A stretch of 64,000 bases of DNA from Streptosporangium violaceochromogenes (GCF_014654615.1 NZ_BNBB01000018.1:48707-112706), one strand, 5' to 3'. Counted from the first letter of the stretch, positions 1 through 9,685 are shown. Notes: generated from the letters alone by a model not told the origin. Numbers and translations are program-made.

Positions 1-26
1 CGCTCCGGGCCGGGCGCCGGGCGGGA

Positions 27-671
27 TCAGCCGCGGGTGAGGCTCCAGGCGCCGTCGGCCTTGACGGTGACCAGGCGGGTTCCGGTGGGCAGCGTCGCCT
101 TGCCCTTGTAGGAGCCGATCTCGTTGAACAGCAGGTCGCCGTAGGAGCCGGCACGGGGGTGGCCGAAGGCGATGAAGTTGCTGTCGCCGGCGTGGGTGGC
201 GCGGACGGTGCTCAGGCCGTGGGTGGGGGTGAGCCTGAGCACCTGGTCGCCCTCACCCTGGATGGTGGTGGCGCACCAGCAGCGCGCCTTGGAGATCGGC
301 TTGAAGACGGCCTTCCAGGGGCCGTCGGCCTTGATCTCCAGCGCGGCGATGCCGCTGAGGCCGTAGGAGCTGTTGTACAGCACGGTGCCCTCGTAGGAGC
401 CGACCGTGTTGATCAGGAGCCCTTCGCGCTTTCCCAGCGGGTTGATCGTGTGGACGATGAAGTTGGACCGGCCGTCGTGACGGAACTTCAGCAGGCCGGG
501 CTTGGTGATGACCGGAAAGCGGACCACCTGGCTTCCCGTGCCCCGGTAGGTCGTGTCGTCCCGGGACACCGTCCTCGCGGAGGCCGCGGAGGTGGAGGGA
601 GCGCCCTCCAGGGAACCGACGGCCAGGCTGACGGAGGTCAGGGTGAGCATGGCCAGAAAACGCTTGAACAT
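27..671 (-). CDS. Secreted two-repeat protein of unknown function
   Basis: A 214-residue protein. The ATG at 671 is chosen because GGAAGAGA lies just upstream and the first ~35 residues form a signal peptide (MFKRF, a hydrophobic core, then an Ala/Ser-rich cleavage region). The mature part is two similar blocks of about 80 residues, roughly 45-125 and 130-214. Each contains G.SNFI, LL.N..GSY.G and a closing K.DG.W motif, so it looks like an internal duplication giving a beta-rich extracellular fold. A Cys pair (CWC) sits at the boundary. I do not recognise the family and assign no function. It is monocistronic, with a long upstream intergenic region. Confidence 0.7.
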   Translation of the reverse strand: MFKRFLAMLTLTSVSLAVGSLEGAPSTSAASARTVSRDDTTYRGTGSQVVRFPVITKPGLLKFRHDGRSNFIVHTINPLGKREGLLINTVGSYEGTVLYNSSYGLSGIAALEIKADGPWKAVFKPISKARCWCATTIQGEGDQVLRLTPTHGLSTVRATHAGDSNFIAFGHPRAGSYGDLLFNEIGSYKGKATLPTGTRLVTVKADGAWSLTRG

Positions 672-1237
672 CGGGAATCTCTCTCTTCCGAGTGAAGCGC
701 CGCGTTGGCGGGACTCATTAGAGCACGCGTTGGTTGAATCAACCATCAATTTCCGTGATGTCGTCGATAAGGGCGACCGAGAACAAAGTTCTGTCCGTAT
801 GTCCTCCGGTGAGAATTGGAACGGGTGAGGTGCCGGGATGATGTCCGCGGACGCCGTTCCCTGCGGGCGAAGGTCAGATGATCTTTCGATGCAAAAAGGA
901 AAACAGCAGTTGACGGGGGGTTTAGCGGTCGTGTGACCGGCCGTTCCGCGAGGAGGGAGACATATCGAAAGCGGCGCTTCGGTCGTCGAGGAACGCGCCA
1001 AAAAAGAAAAGACCGTGCCAAAAGGAGACGGCCGGATCGGGCGTCCGGGCCCACTCCGGCCGAGGAGGAGGGGGAGGGGGAGGAGGCGAGGGGGGAAAGG
1101 CGCTTCCCGGGCGTTGTCCGGGGTAATCTCCTCCGCGATTAACGGCTGTAACGGCCGGAGCCTCCGGCGGAGTACGGCGCCGCCTCCGCCGGCCGGCCCC
1201 TGGCATTTCAGCCTCTGTAATCAGTTGCCCGACGTCA
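672..1237. other. Intergenic region, promoter side of the secreted protein
   Basis: No convincing gene. The first ~150 bases are AT-richer and probably carry the promoter of the leftward secreted-protein gene. A polypurine tract of G/A runs (about 1061-1100) occupies the middle. Open frames here are compositional and lack family resemblance. Confidence 0.5.
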
Positions 1238-1726
1238 TCAGAGCGCCCGGTGCATGACATGGAGCCCGACGTAGCCCTTGGCCGGGTGCTGGAAACCCTC
1301 CGGCAACGTGCCCAGAATCTCGAAGCCGAGCGACCGGTACAGCTTCACCGCACGGATGTTCGTCTCCACGACCGCGTTGAACTGCATGGAGCGGTATCCC
1401 GCCGCACGCGCCCAGTCCATCGTGTACTCACAGAGCGCGCGTCCCACGCCTCGCCCTGTGTGTGCCGGGTCGACCATGTAGCTGGCACTCGCGACGTGTG
1501 ACGCGTTGCCCATGTGGTTGCGATTCATCTTTGCCGTACCGAGAACGGCCCCTGAGCCGTCCACCGCGACGACCGTACGGTCGGGAGCCGGCAGGAGCCA
1601 CCAGTCGTGCCCCTGTCCCTCGCCAAGGTCCATCGGGTAGGTGAAGGTCTCACCGGCGGCGACGATCGTACGGAAGAAGGGCCAGATGGCGGACCAGTCC
1701 TCCGTGGTTGCCTCCCTGATCAACAT
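1238..1726 (-). CDS. GNAT-family N-acetyltransferase
   Basis: A 162-residue single-domain acetyltransferase of the GNAT fold, predicted to move an acetyl group from acetyl-CoA to an amine; the substrate is unknown. The N-terminus (MLIREATTEDW) is the usual GNAT strand 1. The acetyl-CoA binding motif A is seen as V-P-A-H-T-G-R-G-V-G-R-A-L around residues 85-97. The N..A..LY.SLGF motif (residues ~122-135) marks the C-terminal part. Length is normal for the family. It is isolated, with no operon partner. It is far from the microcin-like operon, so I do not link it to MccE-type self-immunity. Confidence 0.85.
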   Translation of the reverse strand: MLIREATTEDWSAIWPFFRTIVAAGETFTYPMDLGEGQGHDWWLLPAPDRTVVAVDGSGAVLGTAKMNRNHMGNASHVASASYMVDPAHTGRGVGRALCEYTMDWARAAGYRSMQFNAVVETNIRAVKLYRSLGFEILGTLPEGFQHPAKGYVGLHVMHRAL

Positions 1727-2142
1727 ACGAGACAGGATGCCCGTGCGGGCGCGGTCCGTACAATGAATTTGCCACTCACTCCAGACCCTTGTGCCAAGGA
1801 CACGTCGAGGACGGATCGGAGCCGGCCGCCTTGACCATACCCAAGCGTCTTCCCGGTCGGACTCCGGGTATCGGGCTGGTCATGCCGGAACCAACTACCT
1901 AAGATCATTTTATGGGTTCCGGAATGGATTCGCGCTGAGGGACGTCGCACCCTCACCGACTCGCTCCAACGCTGCTGACCCGCACAGCGATGACTCCACC
2001 ACACCGCGAGCCCGGGCAAACGGGCCGGGAGCGTACCCGCTCCCGGCTGCCGGCCGGTGACCTCATACCCGCAGCCGGGTAGTCCACCGGCCCCCGCGGA
2101 GTAGGGTGCCCCCGACTCCGCAACCGCGCCGAAACGAAACGA
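1727..2142. other. Intergenic region, no gene seen
   Basis: It lies between the leftward acetyltransferase start and the tRNA terminator. A short AT-richer patch near 1895-1925 may be a promoter element. The open frame crossing it continues antisense through two tRNAs and is not a gene. Confidence 0.5.
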
Positions 2143-2173
2143 CCCCGGCCCGGACACGGGGTCCGAGCCGGGG
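2143..2173 (-). terminator. Hairpin terminator after tRNA-Val/Gly cluster
   Basis: A 13-bp GC stem with one mismatch (2143-2155 with 2161-2173) and a 5-nt loop. On the minus strand it follows the tRNA-Val 3' end and is followed by a T-richer stretch (TCGTTTCGTTTC), as expected for an intrinsic terminator. Confidence 0.65.
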
Positions 2174-2181
2174 TTGCGTGG

Positions 2182-2253
2182 TGGACGATACTGGGATTGA
2201 ACCAGTGACCTCTTCCGTGTCAGGGAAGCGCTCTCCCGCTGAGCTAATCGTCC
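2182..2253 (-). tRNA. tRNA-Val (GAC)
   Basis: The reverse strand folds as a cloverleaf: acceptor GGACGAT pairs with ATCGTCC, D-arm TAGCTCAG, anticodon loop CTGACAC (anticodon GAC), T-arm GGTTCAATCC. CCA is encoded at 2179-2181. It is identical to the copy at 20187-20258. Confidence 0.95.
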
Positions 2254-2357
2254 CGGTGCGGAACCGCAGGGCACGGGGAACACGTGCCCCGTCTCGCGAT
2301 GTCCCCCCTGCGCCGCCTCGTTCCGGAAAGAGGCGGACGGCCCGGGGGGCGCGTCCG

Positions 2358-2429
2358 AGCGGAAGACGGGATTCGAACCCGCGACCCTCACCTTGGCAAG
2401 GTGATGCTCTACCACTGAGCCACTTCCGC
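2358..2429 (-). tRNA. tRNA-Gly (GCC)
   Basis: The reverse-strand cloverleaf has acceptor GCGGAAG pairing with CTTCCGC, D-arm TGGCTCAG, loop TTGCCAA (anticodon GCC) and GGTTCGAATCC in the T-arm. CCA is not encoded. It is identical to the copy at 20368-20439 and probably cotranscribed with the tRNA-Val to its left. Confidence 0.95.
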
Positions 2430-2643
2430 ACGCTGTCACCGGGTGCGCTGCCCGGCGGCGACGGGGGAGACTCTATCGGGTTTTCCGGGCGTCCGGGTAA
2501 CCGCGAGCGTCCTCCTCCCCCGCGCCCGCGCCTCCTGCCGCGGCCCCGGGCGGCGAAAGGAGACGCGGGGCCGGGTGCCACACCCGGGAGGTCGGGGGCC
2601 GGGCGGTTCGTCGCACCGGGCGGGGTGCGGTAGAAACAGCCGG

Positions 2644-3765
2644 ATGGAGCCGTTGAAACTGGGAGCGCTTGAGATCTGGCCGCCGGTGGTCCTCGCGCCC
2701 ATGGCCGGGATCACCAACGCGCCGTTCCGGACCCTCTGCCGGGAGCAGGGCGGGGGGCTGTTCGTCTGCGAGATGATCACGACGCGGGCACTGGTGGAGC
2801 GCAACGCCAAGACGCTCAGGATGATCCGGTTCGGCCCCGCCGAAAGCCCCCGCAGCCTCCAGCTCTACGGCGTCGACCCGGTGACCGTCGGCAGGGCCGT
2901 CCGCATGGTCGCCGAGGAGGGCCTGGCCGACCACGTCGACCTCAACTTCGGCTGCCCGGTGCCCAAGGTGACCCGGCGCGGCGGCGGGGCGGCCCTGCCG
3001 TACAAGCGGAACCTGCTGCGGGCCATCCTGCGCGAGGCCGTGCGCAACGCCGGGACGCTGCCGGTGACGATGAAGATGCGCAAGGGAATCGACGACGAGC
3101 ACCTCACCTACCTGGACGCCGGGCGGATCGCGGTCGAGGAGGGGGTCGCGGCGATCGCGCTGCACGGCCGCACCGCCGTCCAGCACTACGGCGGGACCGC
3201 CGACTGGACGGCGATCGCACGGCTGAAGGAGGCCGTGAGCGAGATCCCGGTGCTCGGTAACGGAGACGTCTGGAGCGCCTTCGACGCGCTGCGGATGATG
3301 GCCGAGACCGGGTGCGACGGCGTCGTCGTGGGCCGGGGCTGCCTGGGACGCCCCTGGTTGTTCGCGGACCTGGCGGCGGCGTGCGAGGGGAGGGCGGAGC
3401 TCACCCGGCCCTCGCTGGGCGAGGTCGCCTCGATGATGGACCGGCACGCCACGCTGCTGGCCGAGTGCCTGGGGGACGAACGGCACGGCGTGGCCGACTT
3501 CCGCAAGCACGTCGGCTGGTATCTCAAGGGGTTCACCGTCGGCGCCGATCTCCGCCGCCGCCTGGCGACCTCGGTCACCCTCGCGGACCTGCGGGCGGGA
3601 CTGGCCGAGCTCGACGCCGGCCTGCCCTGGCCCGAGGGGGCCGACACGCCGAGGGGCAAGACCCATCCGCGTGAGCGCGTCCATCTCCCGGCCGGCTGGC
3701 TGGACGACCCCGGCGAGCTGGTCGTCCCCGGGGCGGAGGCGGAGGCCGACACCTCCGGCGGCTGA
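2644..3765 (+). CDS. dusB: tRNA-dihydrouridine synthase
   Basis: A 373-residue FMN enzyme that reduces uridine in the D-loop of tRNA. The TIM-barrel opens with the Dus signature APMAGITNAPFR. The catalytic-Cys region is NFGCPVPKV. KMRKG, LHGRTAVQHYGG and NGDVWSAFDA supply FMN/tRNA-binding elements, and GVVVGRGCLGRPWLF closes the barrel. A C-terminal helical domain follows. The ATG at 2644 is taken as start because MEPLKLG leads directly into the barrel. It sits next to two tRNA genes on the other strand. DusB is the actinobacterial assignment; the exact uridine position modified is not shown by the sequence. Confidence 0.92.
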   Translation: MEPLKLGALEIWPPVVLAPMAGITNAPFRTLCREQGGGLFVCEMITTRALVERNAKTLRMIRFGPAESPRSLQLYGVDPVTVGRAVRMVAEEGLADHVDLNFGCPVPKVTRRGGGAALPYKRNLLRAILREAVRNAGTLPVTMKMRKGIDDEHLTYLDAGRIAVEEGVAAIALHGRTAVQHYGGTADWTAIARLKEAVSEIPVLGNGDVWSAFDALRMMAETGCDGVVVGRGCLGRPWLFADLAAACEGRAELTRPSLGEVASMMDRHATLLAECLGDERHGVADFRKHVGWYLKGFTVGADLRRRLATSVTLADLRAGLAELDAGLPWPEGADTPRGKTHPRERVHLPAGWLDDPGELVVPGAEAEADTSGG

Positions 3766-3884
3766 GCCGGCCCTTCCGCGGGCCCGTGAGGGTGATGAGA
3801 ATGTGACGTCGTTCCGACGCGAAAGTGTCATGCTCCCGGCTACCCTCCTGTCAGGAGTCGGCGGCCCACACAGGGAGACGGCGC

Positions 3885-5804
3885 TTGACGGAGACCACGG
3901 CCTCGGATGATGTGATCGCGGAGTTCGACGCCGAGCGGCCCGCCCGGCGGCTCTCCGGCCCGGTGGCGCGGGCCGTCACCCTGGTCGGCCTCGGCCTTTC
4001 GCTGTACGCGCTCTACCGGGCGTTCCGTCCCGGTCCCGTGCTGCCCTATCGCATGCTCTTCCTCGCGGTCGTGCTGCCGCTCACGTTCGTCTGCTACCGC
4101 TCCGGGCGGCGGGGCGGCGACCGGCCGGGGGTTCTCGACTGGGCGCTGGCGGTCCTGTCACTGGCGGTCTGCCTCTACCCGCCGGTCGTCTTCGACGACT
4201 TCATCAGACGGGCCTTCGCCCCCACGCCCCTGGACGTGGCGGTGGGCGCGGTCCTCGCGCTGCTGGTGCTGGAGGCCTGCCGCCGCACGGTCGGCTGGAT
4301 CCTCCCCGCGGTCTGCCTGCTCTTCCTCGCCTACGCCTACTACGGCGGCTACCTGCCCTTCGACTGGGCCGTCGGGCACCGGGGCTACGACGTCGACCGG
4401 ATCGTGGCCTCGCTGGTGATGGGCACCGACGGGGTGTACGGCGTGCCGCTGGACGTGGCGGCCACCTACATCATCCTGTTCACCGTCTACGGCGTGGTCC
4501 TCGAACGCTCCGGCGCCGGCAGGTTCTTCGTGGACGTCTCCCTGGCGGCCTTCCGGCGTTCGCGCTCGGCGCCCGGCCGTACGGTGACCCTCGCGGGGTT
4601 CCTGCTCGGCACGGTCAGCGGCTCGGGTGTGGCGACGACGGTGAGCGTCGGCAGCGTCGCCTGGCCCATCCTGCGCAGGGCGGGCTACCCCCGCGAGCAG
4701 GGCGGGGGCGTGCTCGCCGCCGCGGGCATCGGCGCGATCCTCTCCCCTCCCACGCTGGGCGCCGCGGCGTTCGTCATCGCCGAATACCTCCGGGTGAGTT
4801 ACCTCACGGTGCTCGTCTACGCCGTGATCCCCACGCTCCTGTACTACCTGGGCGTCTTCCTGGCCATCGAGATCGACGCCCGCAGGTACGGCACGCGGCC
4901 CGCCGAGACCGACGCTCCGCGGCTGTGGCCGCTGCTGCGGCGGTTCGGGTACCACTTCAGCTCGCTGTTCGTGATCGTCGTGCTGATGGCGCTGGGGCAG
5001 TCGCCGTTCCGGGCGGTGGTGTACGCCACGCTGCTGGCCTTCGCGCTCTCCTTCCTCGACCCCGCGCACCGGCTCACCCCCCGCAGGGCGGCCGAGGCTC
5101 TCGCCGCGGGCACCACGGGGGTGCTCCCCGTCGCCGTCACCTGCGCCGCGGCCGGGGTGATCGTCGCCGTCGTCACGCTCACCGGGCTGGGGCTCAAGGC
5201 GAGTTCCCTGATCGTGGGGGCCTCGGGCGGTGTCCTGGCCGTCACCGCGCTGCTGTGCGCGCTGGCGGTGCTGGTGCTCGGCCTGGCCGTGCCGGTGACC
5301 GCGTCGTTCGTCATCGCCGCGGTCATCATCGGGCCGGCGCTGACGAGCCTGGGGGCCGGAGCGGCCGAGGCGTACATGTTCATCTTCTACTACGCGGTGC
5401 TGTCGGAGGTCAGCCCGCCCACGGCGCTGTCGGCGCTCGCCGCCTCGGCCATCACCGGCGGCAACGCCCACCGCACCATGATGGCCACCTGGAAGTACAC
5501 GCTTCCCGCCTTCCTGGTGCCGTTCGCCTTCGTGCTGACCCCCGCCGGGTCGGCGCTGCTGGCCCAGGGTCCGCCGGGGGAGATCCTCTTCGCGGGCGGG
5601 GTCTCGGCGCTGGCGGTGGCGGCGCTGGCCGCCACGACCGGCGGCTGGCTGGTGGGCCCGGCGAGACCGGTCGAGCGGGCGCTGTGCGGGGTGGCGGCGG
5701 TCCTGCTGCTGTTCCTCTCGCCCCTCCCGGCGCTGGCCGGGGCGGGCGTGCTGGCGCTGGCCGTCGCACTGCACCTGGTTACCCGAGTCCGGGAGGAACG
5801 ATGA
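3885..5804 (+). CDS. TRAP transporter fused permease (DctQM type)
   Basis: A ~639-residue integral membrane protein with about 14-16 hydrophobic segments. It resembles the fused small plus large permease of TAXI-type TRAP transporters, which use an ion gradient for solute uptake. Conserved-looking loops include GTVSGSGVATTVSVG (residue ~245), GIGAILSPPTLGAAAFVI and YYAVLSEVSPPTALSALAASAITGGN. The TTG at 3885 is preferred because GGGAG lies 8 nt upstream; an in-frame GTG at 3912 is the alternative. Its stop overlaps the ATG of the solute-binding protein (ATGA), so the two are translationally coupled. The transported solute cannot be told. Confidence 0.9.
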   Translation: MTETTASDDVIAEFDAERPARRLSGPVARAVTLVGLGLSLYALYRAFRPGPVLPYRMLFLAVVLPLTFVCYRSGRRGGDRPGVLDWALAVLSLAVCLYPPVVFDDFIRRAFAPTPLDVAVGAVLALLVLEACRRTVGWILPAVCLLFLAYAYYGGYLPFDWAVGHRGYDVDRIVASLVMGTDGVYGVPLDVAATYIILFTVYGVVLERSGAGRFFVDVSLAAFRRSRSAPGRTVTLAGFLLGTVSGSGVATTVSVGSVAWPILRRAGYPREQGGGVLAAAGIGAILSPPTLGAAAFVIAEYLRVSYLTVLVYAVIPTLLYYLGVFLAIEIDARRYGTRPAETDAPRLWPLLRRFGYHFSSLFVIVVLMALGQSPFRAVVYATLLAFALSFLDPAHRLTPRRAAEALAAGTTGVLPVAVTCAAAGVIVAVVTLTGLGLKASSLIVGASGGVLAVTALLCALAVLVLGLAVPVTASFVIAAVIIGPALTSLGAGAAEAYMFIFYYAVLSEVSPPTALSALAASAITGGNAHRTMMATWKYTLPAFLVPFAFVLTPAGSALLAQGPPGEILFAGGVSALAVAALAATTGGWLVGPARPVERALCGVAAVLLLFLSPLPALAGAGVLALAVALHLVTRVREER

Positions 5805-6772
5805 CGATCATCAGGCGCGTGGCCGTGCTGCTGGCCGCCGGGGCCCTGCTGCTGAGCGGCTGCGGCGGAGACCGCTCCGCCGACCGGGCCAAGGATCCGG
5901 GCGGGGGAGGCAGGCGGCTGTCGATCGCCACCGGCAACACCACGGGCGTCTACTACGTCCTCGGCGGCGGCCTCGCCGACCAGATCGGCAAGCACATCCC
6001 CGGCTACCAGGCCACCGCCGAGGCGACGGGTGCCTCGGTGGAGAACATCCAGCGGGTCGTCAGGGGCGACTCCGACATCGCCTTCACCCTCGCCGACTCC
6101 GCCGCCGACGCGGTCACGGGCAAGGGCCTGTTCATCTCCCCGCAGCCGATCCGCGCCGTCGCCCGGCTGTACGACAACTTCACCCAGGTGATCGCCACCA
6201 CCGGGTCGGGCGTGAGAACGCTCGCCGACCTCAAGGGCAAGCGGGTCTCCACGGGGTCTCCCAACTCCGGCACCGAGGTCATCGCGCTGCGTCTGCTCAC
6301 GGCCGCGGGCCTCGACCCGGACGAGGACGTCGTGCTCCAGTCGCTCGGCCTGCCCGAGAGCGTGCAGGCGATCAAAGACGGCGATCTCGACGCCCTGGTC
6401 TGGTCCGGCGGCCTGCCCACGCCGGGGGTCACCGATCTGATGACCAGCCTCAAGGGCGAGGTGACCCTCATCCCGCTGGACGGCGCGCTGGCCTCCCTGC
6501 GCGACCGGTACGGCCAGGCGTACGCCGCGGGCACGATCCCCAAGGACGTCTACTCGACCCCGGCCGACGTCGCCACGATCACGGTGCCGAACCTGCTCGT
6601 GGTGAACGAAAGCATGGACCCCGCCCTGGCCGGCGGCCTCGCCCGGCTGCTGCTGGAGCACCGGGCGGAGCTGGAGAAGGTCCACCCCGTGGCCCGGAGC
6701 GTCACCCGCGACAACGCCCCCCGGACCGGCCCCGTCCCCCTTCACGAGGGTGCCCGGAAGTACTACGGCTGA
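5801..6772 (+). CDS. TAXI-family TRAP solute-binding lipoprotein
   Basis: A 323-residue extracytoplasmic receptor partnering the upstream permease. A lipoprotein signal ends in LLLSGC (lipobox). The mature domain begins LSIATGNTTGVYYVLGG, the hallmark opening of TAXI receptors. TEATGASVENIQ, SDIAFTLADSAADA, GSPNSGTEV and the AIKDGDLDALVWSGG region fit the same bilobal fold. Length is normal. The receptor follows rather than precedes the permease, but the ATGA overlap makes cotranscription near certain. Lipidation would anchor it outside the membrane. Confidence 0.92.
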   Translation: MTIIRRVAVLLAAGALLLSGCGGDRSADRAKDPGGGGRRLSIATGNTTGVYYVLGGGLADQIGKHIPGYQATAEATGASVENIQRVVRGDSDIAFTLADSAADAVTGKGLFISPQPIRAVARLYDNFTQVIATTGSGVRTLADLKGKRVSTGSPNSGTEVIALRLLTAAGLDPDEDVVLQSLGLPESVQAIKDGDLDALVWSGGLPTPGVTDLMTSLKGEVTLIPLDGALASLRDRYGQAYAAGTIPKDVYSTPADVATITVPNLLVVNESMDPALAGGLARLLLEHRAELEKVHPVARSVTRDNAPRTGPVPLHEGARKYYG

Positions 6773-6825
6773 GCCTCAGGGCCCGCGGGGCCCGATCTGT
6801 CGGTCCCGTCTGATAGCTCTACGCC

Positions 6826-7215
6826 ATGAGCAATCGTGGAGTGACCCCCGAGGAGTTCCTGCGGATCGCGTCCGTGCTGCCCGAGGTCGAGCTGGCCCAG
6901 CACAGCGAGGAGTGGGTCGGGCTTCGGGTCCGCGGCAAGGGCTTCGGCTACTTCTCGGAGGCCAGGCGGACCGCCCAGATCAAGGTCACCGTGGAGGAGC
7001 GGGCCGCCATGGTGGGGGAGGACCCGGAGGTCTACGGGCCCTCCTGGACCAGCGGCCGGTTCGGGTGGGTGGAGGTCCGGCTGGATCGCGTCGACCCCGC
7101 CGAGCTGACCGAGGTGGTGACCGAGGGGTGGTGCCTGACCGCTCCGGCCGGTCTGGTCGCCGCCTACGAGGCCCGCGCCGGCCTCACCCCGGTCAAAGAC
7201 GGTTCAGGCCGATGA
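6826..7215 (+). CDS. MmcQ/YjbR family protein
   Basis: A 129-residue protein of the MmcQ/YjbR (CyaY-like fold) family, small proteins annotated as DNA-binding though their role is unclear. The opening (TPEEFLRIASVLPEVEL) and the SGRFGWVEVRLDRVDPAEL...GWCL tract are typical, as is the length. Its last 23 bases overlap the 3' end of the convergent helicase gene. It has its own short upstream region, so it is probably monocistronic. Confidence 0.85.
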   Translation: MSNRGVTPEEFLRIASVLPEVELAQHSEEWVGLRVRGKGFGYFSEARRTAQIKVTVEERAAMVGEDPEVYGPSWTSGRFGWVEVRLDRVDPAELTEVVTEGWCLTAPAGLVAAYEARAGLTPVKDGSGR

Positions 7216-9685
7216 CGTGCACCACGGCGCGGCCCTCCTCGTCGGAGGCGGCGAGGTTCACCTGGGCGTCGATGCCCCAGTCGCCGTCGCCCGCGGGGTC
7301 GGCGATGACCTGACGCACCCGCCACAGCCCCTCTTCCTCCTCGATGCGCAGCAGTCCCGGCCCGCGGGCGTCCGGGCCGGTTCCGACCTCGTCGTGGTCG
7401 GCGTAGTAGGCGTCAAGCGCGGCGCCCCAGTCGACGTCCGGCGCGAGCTCGGCCAGCTCCTCCTCCCGCTCCAGGGCGGCCAGTTCGACCAGCCGGAACA
7501 TCGCGTTGCGGACCAGCACCCTGAAGGCCCGGCTGTTGGCGGTGACGGGCTTGGTGGTCTCCTCCAGCAAGGGCGCCTCCGGTGTGTCGGAGGGGTTCTG
7601 CAGTTGCTCCCACTCGTCCAGCAGGCTGGAGTCGACCTGGCGGACGAGCTCGCCGAGCCACTCGATGAGGTCGATGAGGTCCTCGGTCTTGAGGTGCTCG
7701 GGGACGGTCCGTGACAGGGTGCGGTAGGCGTCGGCGAGATAGCGCAGCACGGTGCCCTCGGACCTGGACAGCTCGTAGAACTGGACGTAGTCGGCGAAGG
7801 TCATCGCCCGCTCGTACATGTCCCGGACGACGGACTTGGGGCTGACGGTGTAGTCGCCGACCCACGGGTGCCCCCTCCGGTAGGTCTCGTAGGCGCCCAG
7901 CAGCAGGTCGGCCAGTGGCATCGGGTAGGTGATCTCGCTGAGGAGCTCCATGCGCTCCTCGTATTCGACGCCGTCGGCCTTCATCTGTGCCACGGCCTCC
8001 CCGCGCGCCTTGTTGAGCTGCGCCGAGAGGATCTGCCGGGGGTCGTCGAGGATGGACTCGATGATCGAGACCACGTCCAGCGCGTAGACCGGCGACTCGG
8101 GGTCCAGCAGCTCGAACGTCGCCAGCGCGAACGTGGACAGCGCCTGGTTCAGCGCGAAGTCCTCCTGCAGGTCCACGGTCAGGCGGGCCATCCGGCCCTG
8201 CTCGTCGGGTTCGGCCAGTTTCTCCACCACGCCGCCGGCCAGCAGCGAGCGGTAGATCGCGATGGCCTGGCCGATGTGCCGCCGCTGCCGTTTGCGGTCT
8301 TCGTGGTTGTCGGTGAGCAGGTGCCTCATCGCGGCGTAGCAGTCGCCGGGGCGGTTGATCACGGCGAGCAGCATCGCGTTGCTGACCTTGAATCGCGAGG
8401 TCAGCTGCTCGGGTTCGGCGTTCTGCAGCTTCTCGAAGGTCTCCTCGCTCCAGCCGACGAAGCCCTCCGGCGGCTTCTTACGGGCGAAGCCGCGCCGCCG
8501 CCTGGGGTCGTCGCCGATCTTGGCGAGCGCCCGTTCGTTCTCCACCACGTGTTCGGGGGCCTGGCAGACGACGTAGCCGATCGTGTCGAAGCCCGCCCGC
8601 CCGGCCCGCCCGGCGATCTGGTGGAACTCGCGGGCGCGCAGCCTGCGCACCTTGTTGCCGTCGTACTTGCTCAGCGCGGTGAACAGCACGGTCCTGATCG
8701 GCACGTTGACGCCGACGCCGAGGGTGTCGGTGCCGCAGATGACCTTCAGCAGGCCGGCCTGGGCGAGCCGCTCCACCAGCCGCCGGTACTTGGGCAGCAT
8801 CCCGGCGTGGTGGACGCCGATGCCGTGCCGTACGAGCCGGGACAGGGCGCGGCCGAAGCGGGTGGTGAAGCGGAAGGAGCCGATCATCTGGGCGATGGCC
8901 TCCTTCTCCGCCTTGGTGGACATGTTGATGCTCATCAGCGCCTGCGCCCGTTCCATGGCCGCTGCCTGGGTGAAGTGGACGACGTAGACGGGGTACTGGT
9001 TGGTGGTGAGCATCTCCTCCAGCGTCTCGTGGAGGGGGGTGAGGCGGTAGGAGTAGACCAGGGGCACCGGGCGCTCGGCGTGTTTGACCACCGCGGTGGG
9101 CCGGCCGGTACGGCGGGTGAGGTCCTTTTCGAACACGGTGACGTCGCCCAGCGTCGCCGACATCAGGACGAACTGGACGTTCGGCAGCTCCAGCAGCGGC
9201 ACCTGCCAGGCCCAGCCCCGGTCGGGTTCGGCGTAGAAGTGGAACTCGTCCATCACCACCTGGCCGATGTCGGCCCCGGCGCCGTCGCGGAGCGCGACGT
9301 TGGCGAGGATCTCGGCGGTGCAGCAGATGACCGGCGCGGTGGGGTTCACGCTCGCGTCGCCGGTCATCATGCCGACGTTCTCGGTGCCGAACACCGCGCA
9401 CAGGTCGAAGAACTTCTCCGACACCAGCGCCTTGATCGGCGCGGTGTAGAAGGTGCGGACGTCGCGGGTCAGGGCGGTGAAATGCGCTCCGGCGGCCACC
9501 AGGCTTTTCCCTGATCCGGTCGGGGTGGACAGGATCAGGTTGTTTCCGGAGACGACCTCGATCAGGGCCTCCTCCTGCGCCGGATAGAGGGTGAGCCCCC
9601 GTTCGGTGTTCCACTCGACGAAGGCGTCGAAGATGGTGTCGGGGTCGGCGTCGATCTCTTCGGGCAGGCGGTCTACAAGGCTCAC
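7193..9685 (-). CDS. DEAD/DEAH-box helicase with DUF3516-like C-terminus
   Basis: An 830-residue superfamily 2 helicase related to Ski2-like enzymes, predicted to unwind RNA or DNA with ATP. Walker A is STPTGSGKSL (residue ~55), motif II is DEFH (~147), motif III is MSATLGD (~175) and motif VI is QIAGRAGRAG (~355). The remaining ~430 residues are the alpha-helical region found in actinobacterial DUF3516 helicases. The GTG at 9685 is used. It converges on and overlaps the MmcQ gene by 23 bases. An AT-rich stretch upstream of 9686 is a plausible promoter. Confidence 0.9.
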   Translation of the reverse strand: MSLVDRLPEEIDADPDTIFDAFVEWNTERGLTLYPAQEEALIEVVSGNNLILSTPTGSGKSLVAAGAHFTALTRDVRTFYTAPIKALVSEKFFDLCAVFGTENVGMMTGDASVNPTAPVICCTAEILANVALRDGAGADIGQVVMDEFHFYAEPDRGWAWQVPLLELPNVQFVLMSATLGDVTVFEKDLTRRTGRPTAVVKHAERPVPLVYSYRLTPLHETLEEMLTTNQYPVYVVHFTQAAAMERAQALMSINMSTKAEKEAIAQMIGSFRFTTRFGRALSRLVRHGIGVHHAGMLPKYRRLVERLAQAGLLKVICGTDTLGVGVNVPIRTVLFTALSKYDGNKVRRLRAREFHQIAGRAGRAGFDTIGYVVCQAPEHVVENERALAKIGDDPRRRRGFARKKPPEGFVGWSEETFEKLQNAEPEQLTSRFKVSNAMLLAVINRPGDCYAAMRHLLTDNHEDRKRQRRHIGQAIAIYRSLLAGGVVEKLAEPDEQGRMARLTVDLQEDFALNQALSTFALATFELLDPESPVYALDVVSIIESILDDPRQILSAQLNKARGEAVAQMKADGVEYEERMELLSEITYPMPLADLLLGAYETYRRGHPWVGDYTVSPKSVVRDMYERAMTFADYVQFYELSRSEGTVLRYLADAYRTLSRTVPEHLKTEDLIDLIEWLGELVRQVDSSLLDEWEQLQNPSDTPEAPLLEETTKPVTANSRAFRVLVRNAMFRLVELAALEREEELAELAPDVDWGAALDAYYADHDEVGTGPDARGPGLLRIEEEEGLWRVRQVIADPAGDGDWGIDAQVNLAASDEEGRAVVHVIGLNRL

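Noticed and set aside
1238..1726. GNAT protein as an MccE-type immunity factor
   Set aside because: It is 10 kb from the operon, and GNAT proteins are abundant in actinobacteria.
1720..2439. Long leftward open frame of about 239 codons
   Set aside because: It runs through both tRNA genes and the terminator; the open frame is a product of high GC.
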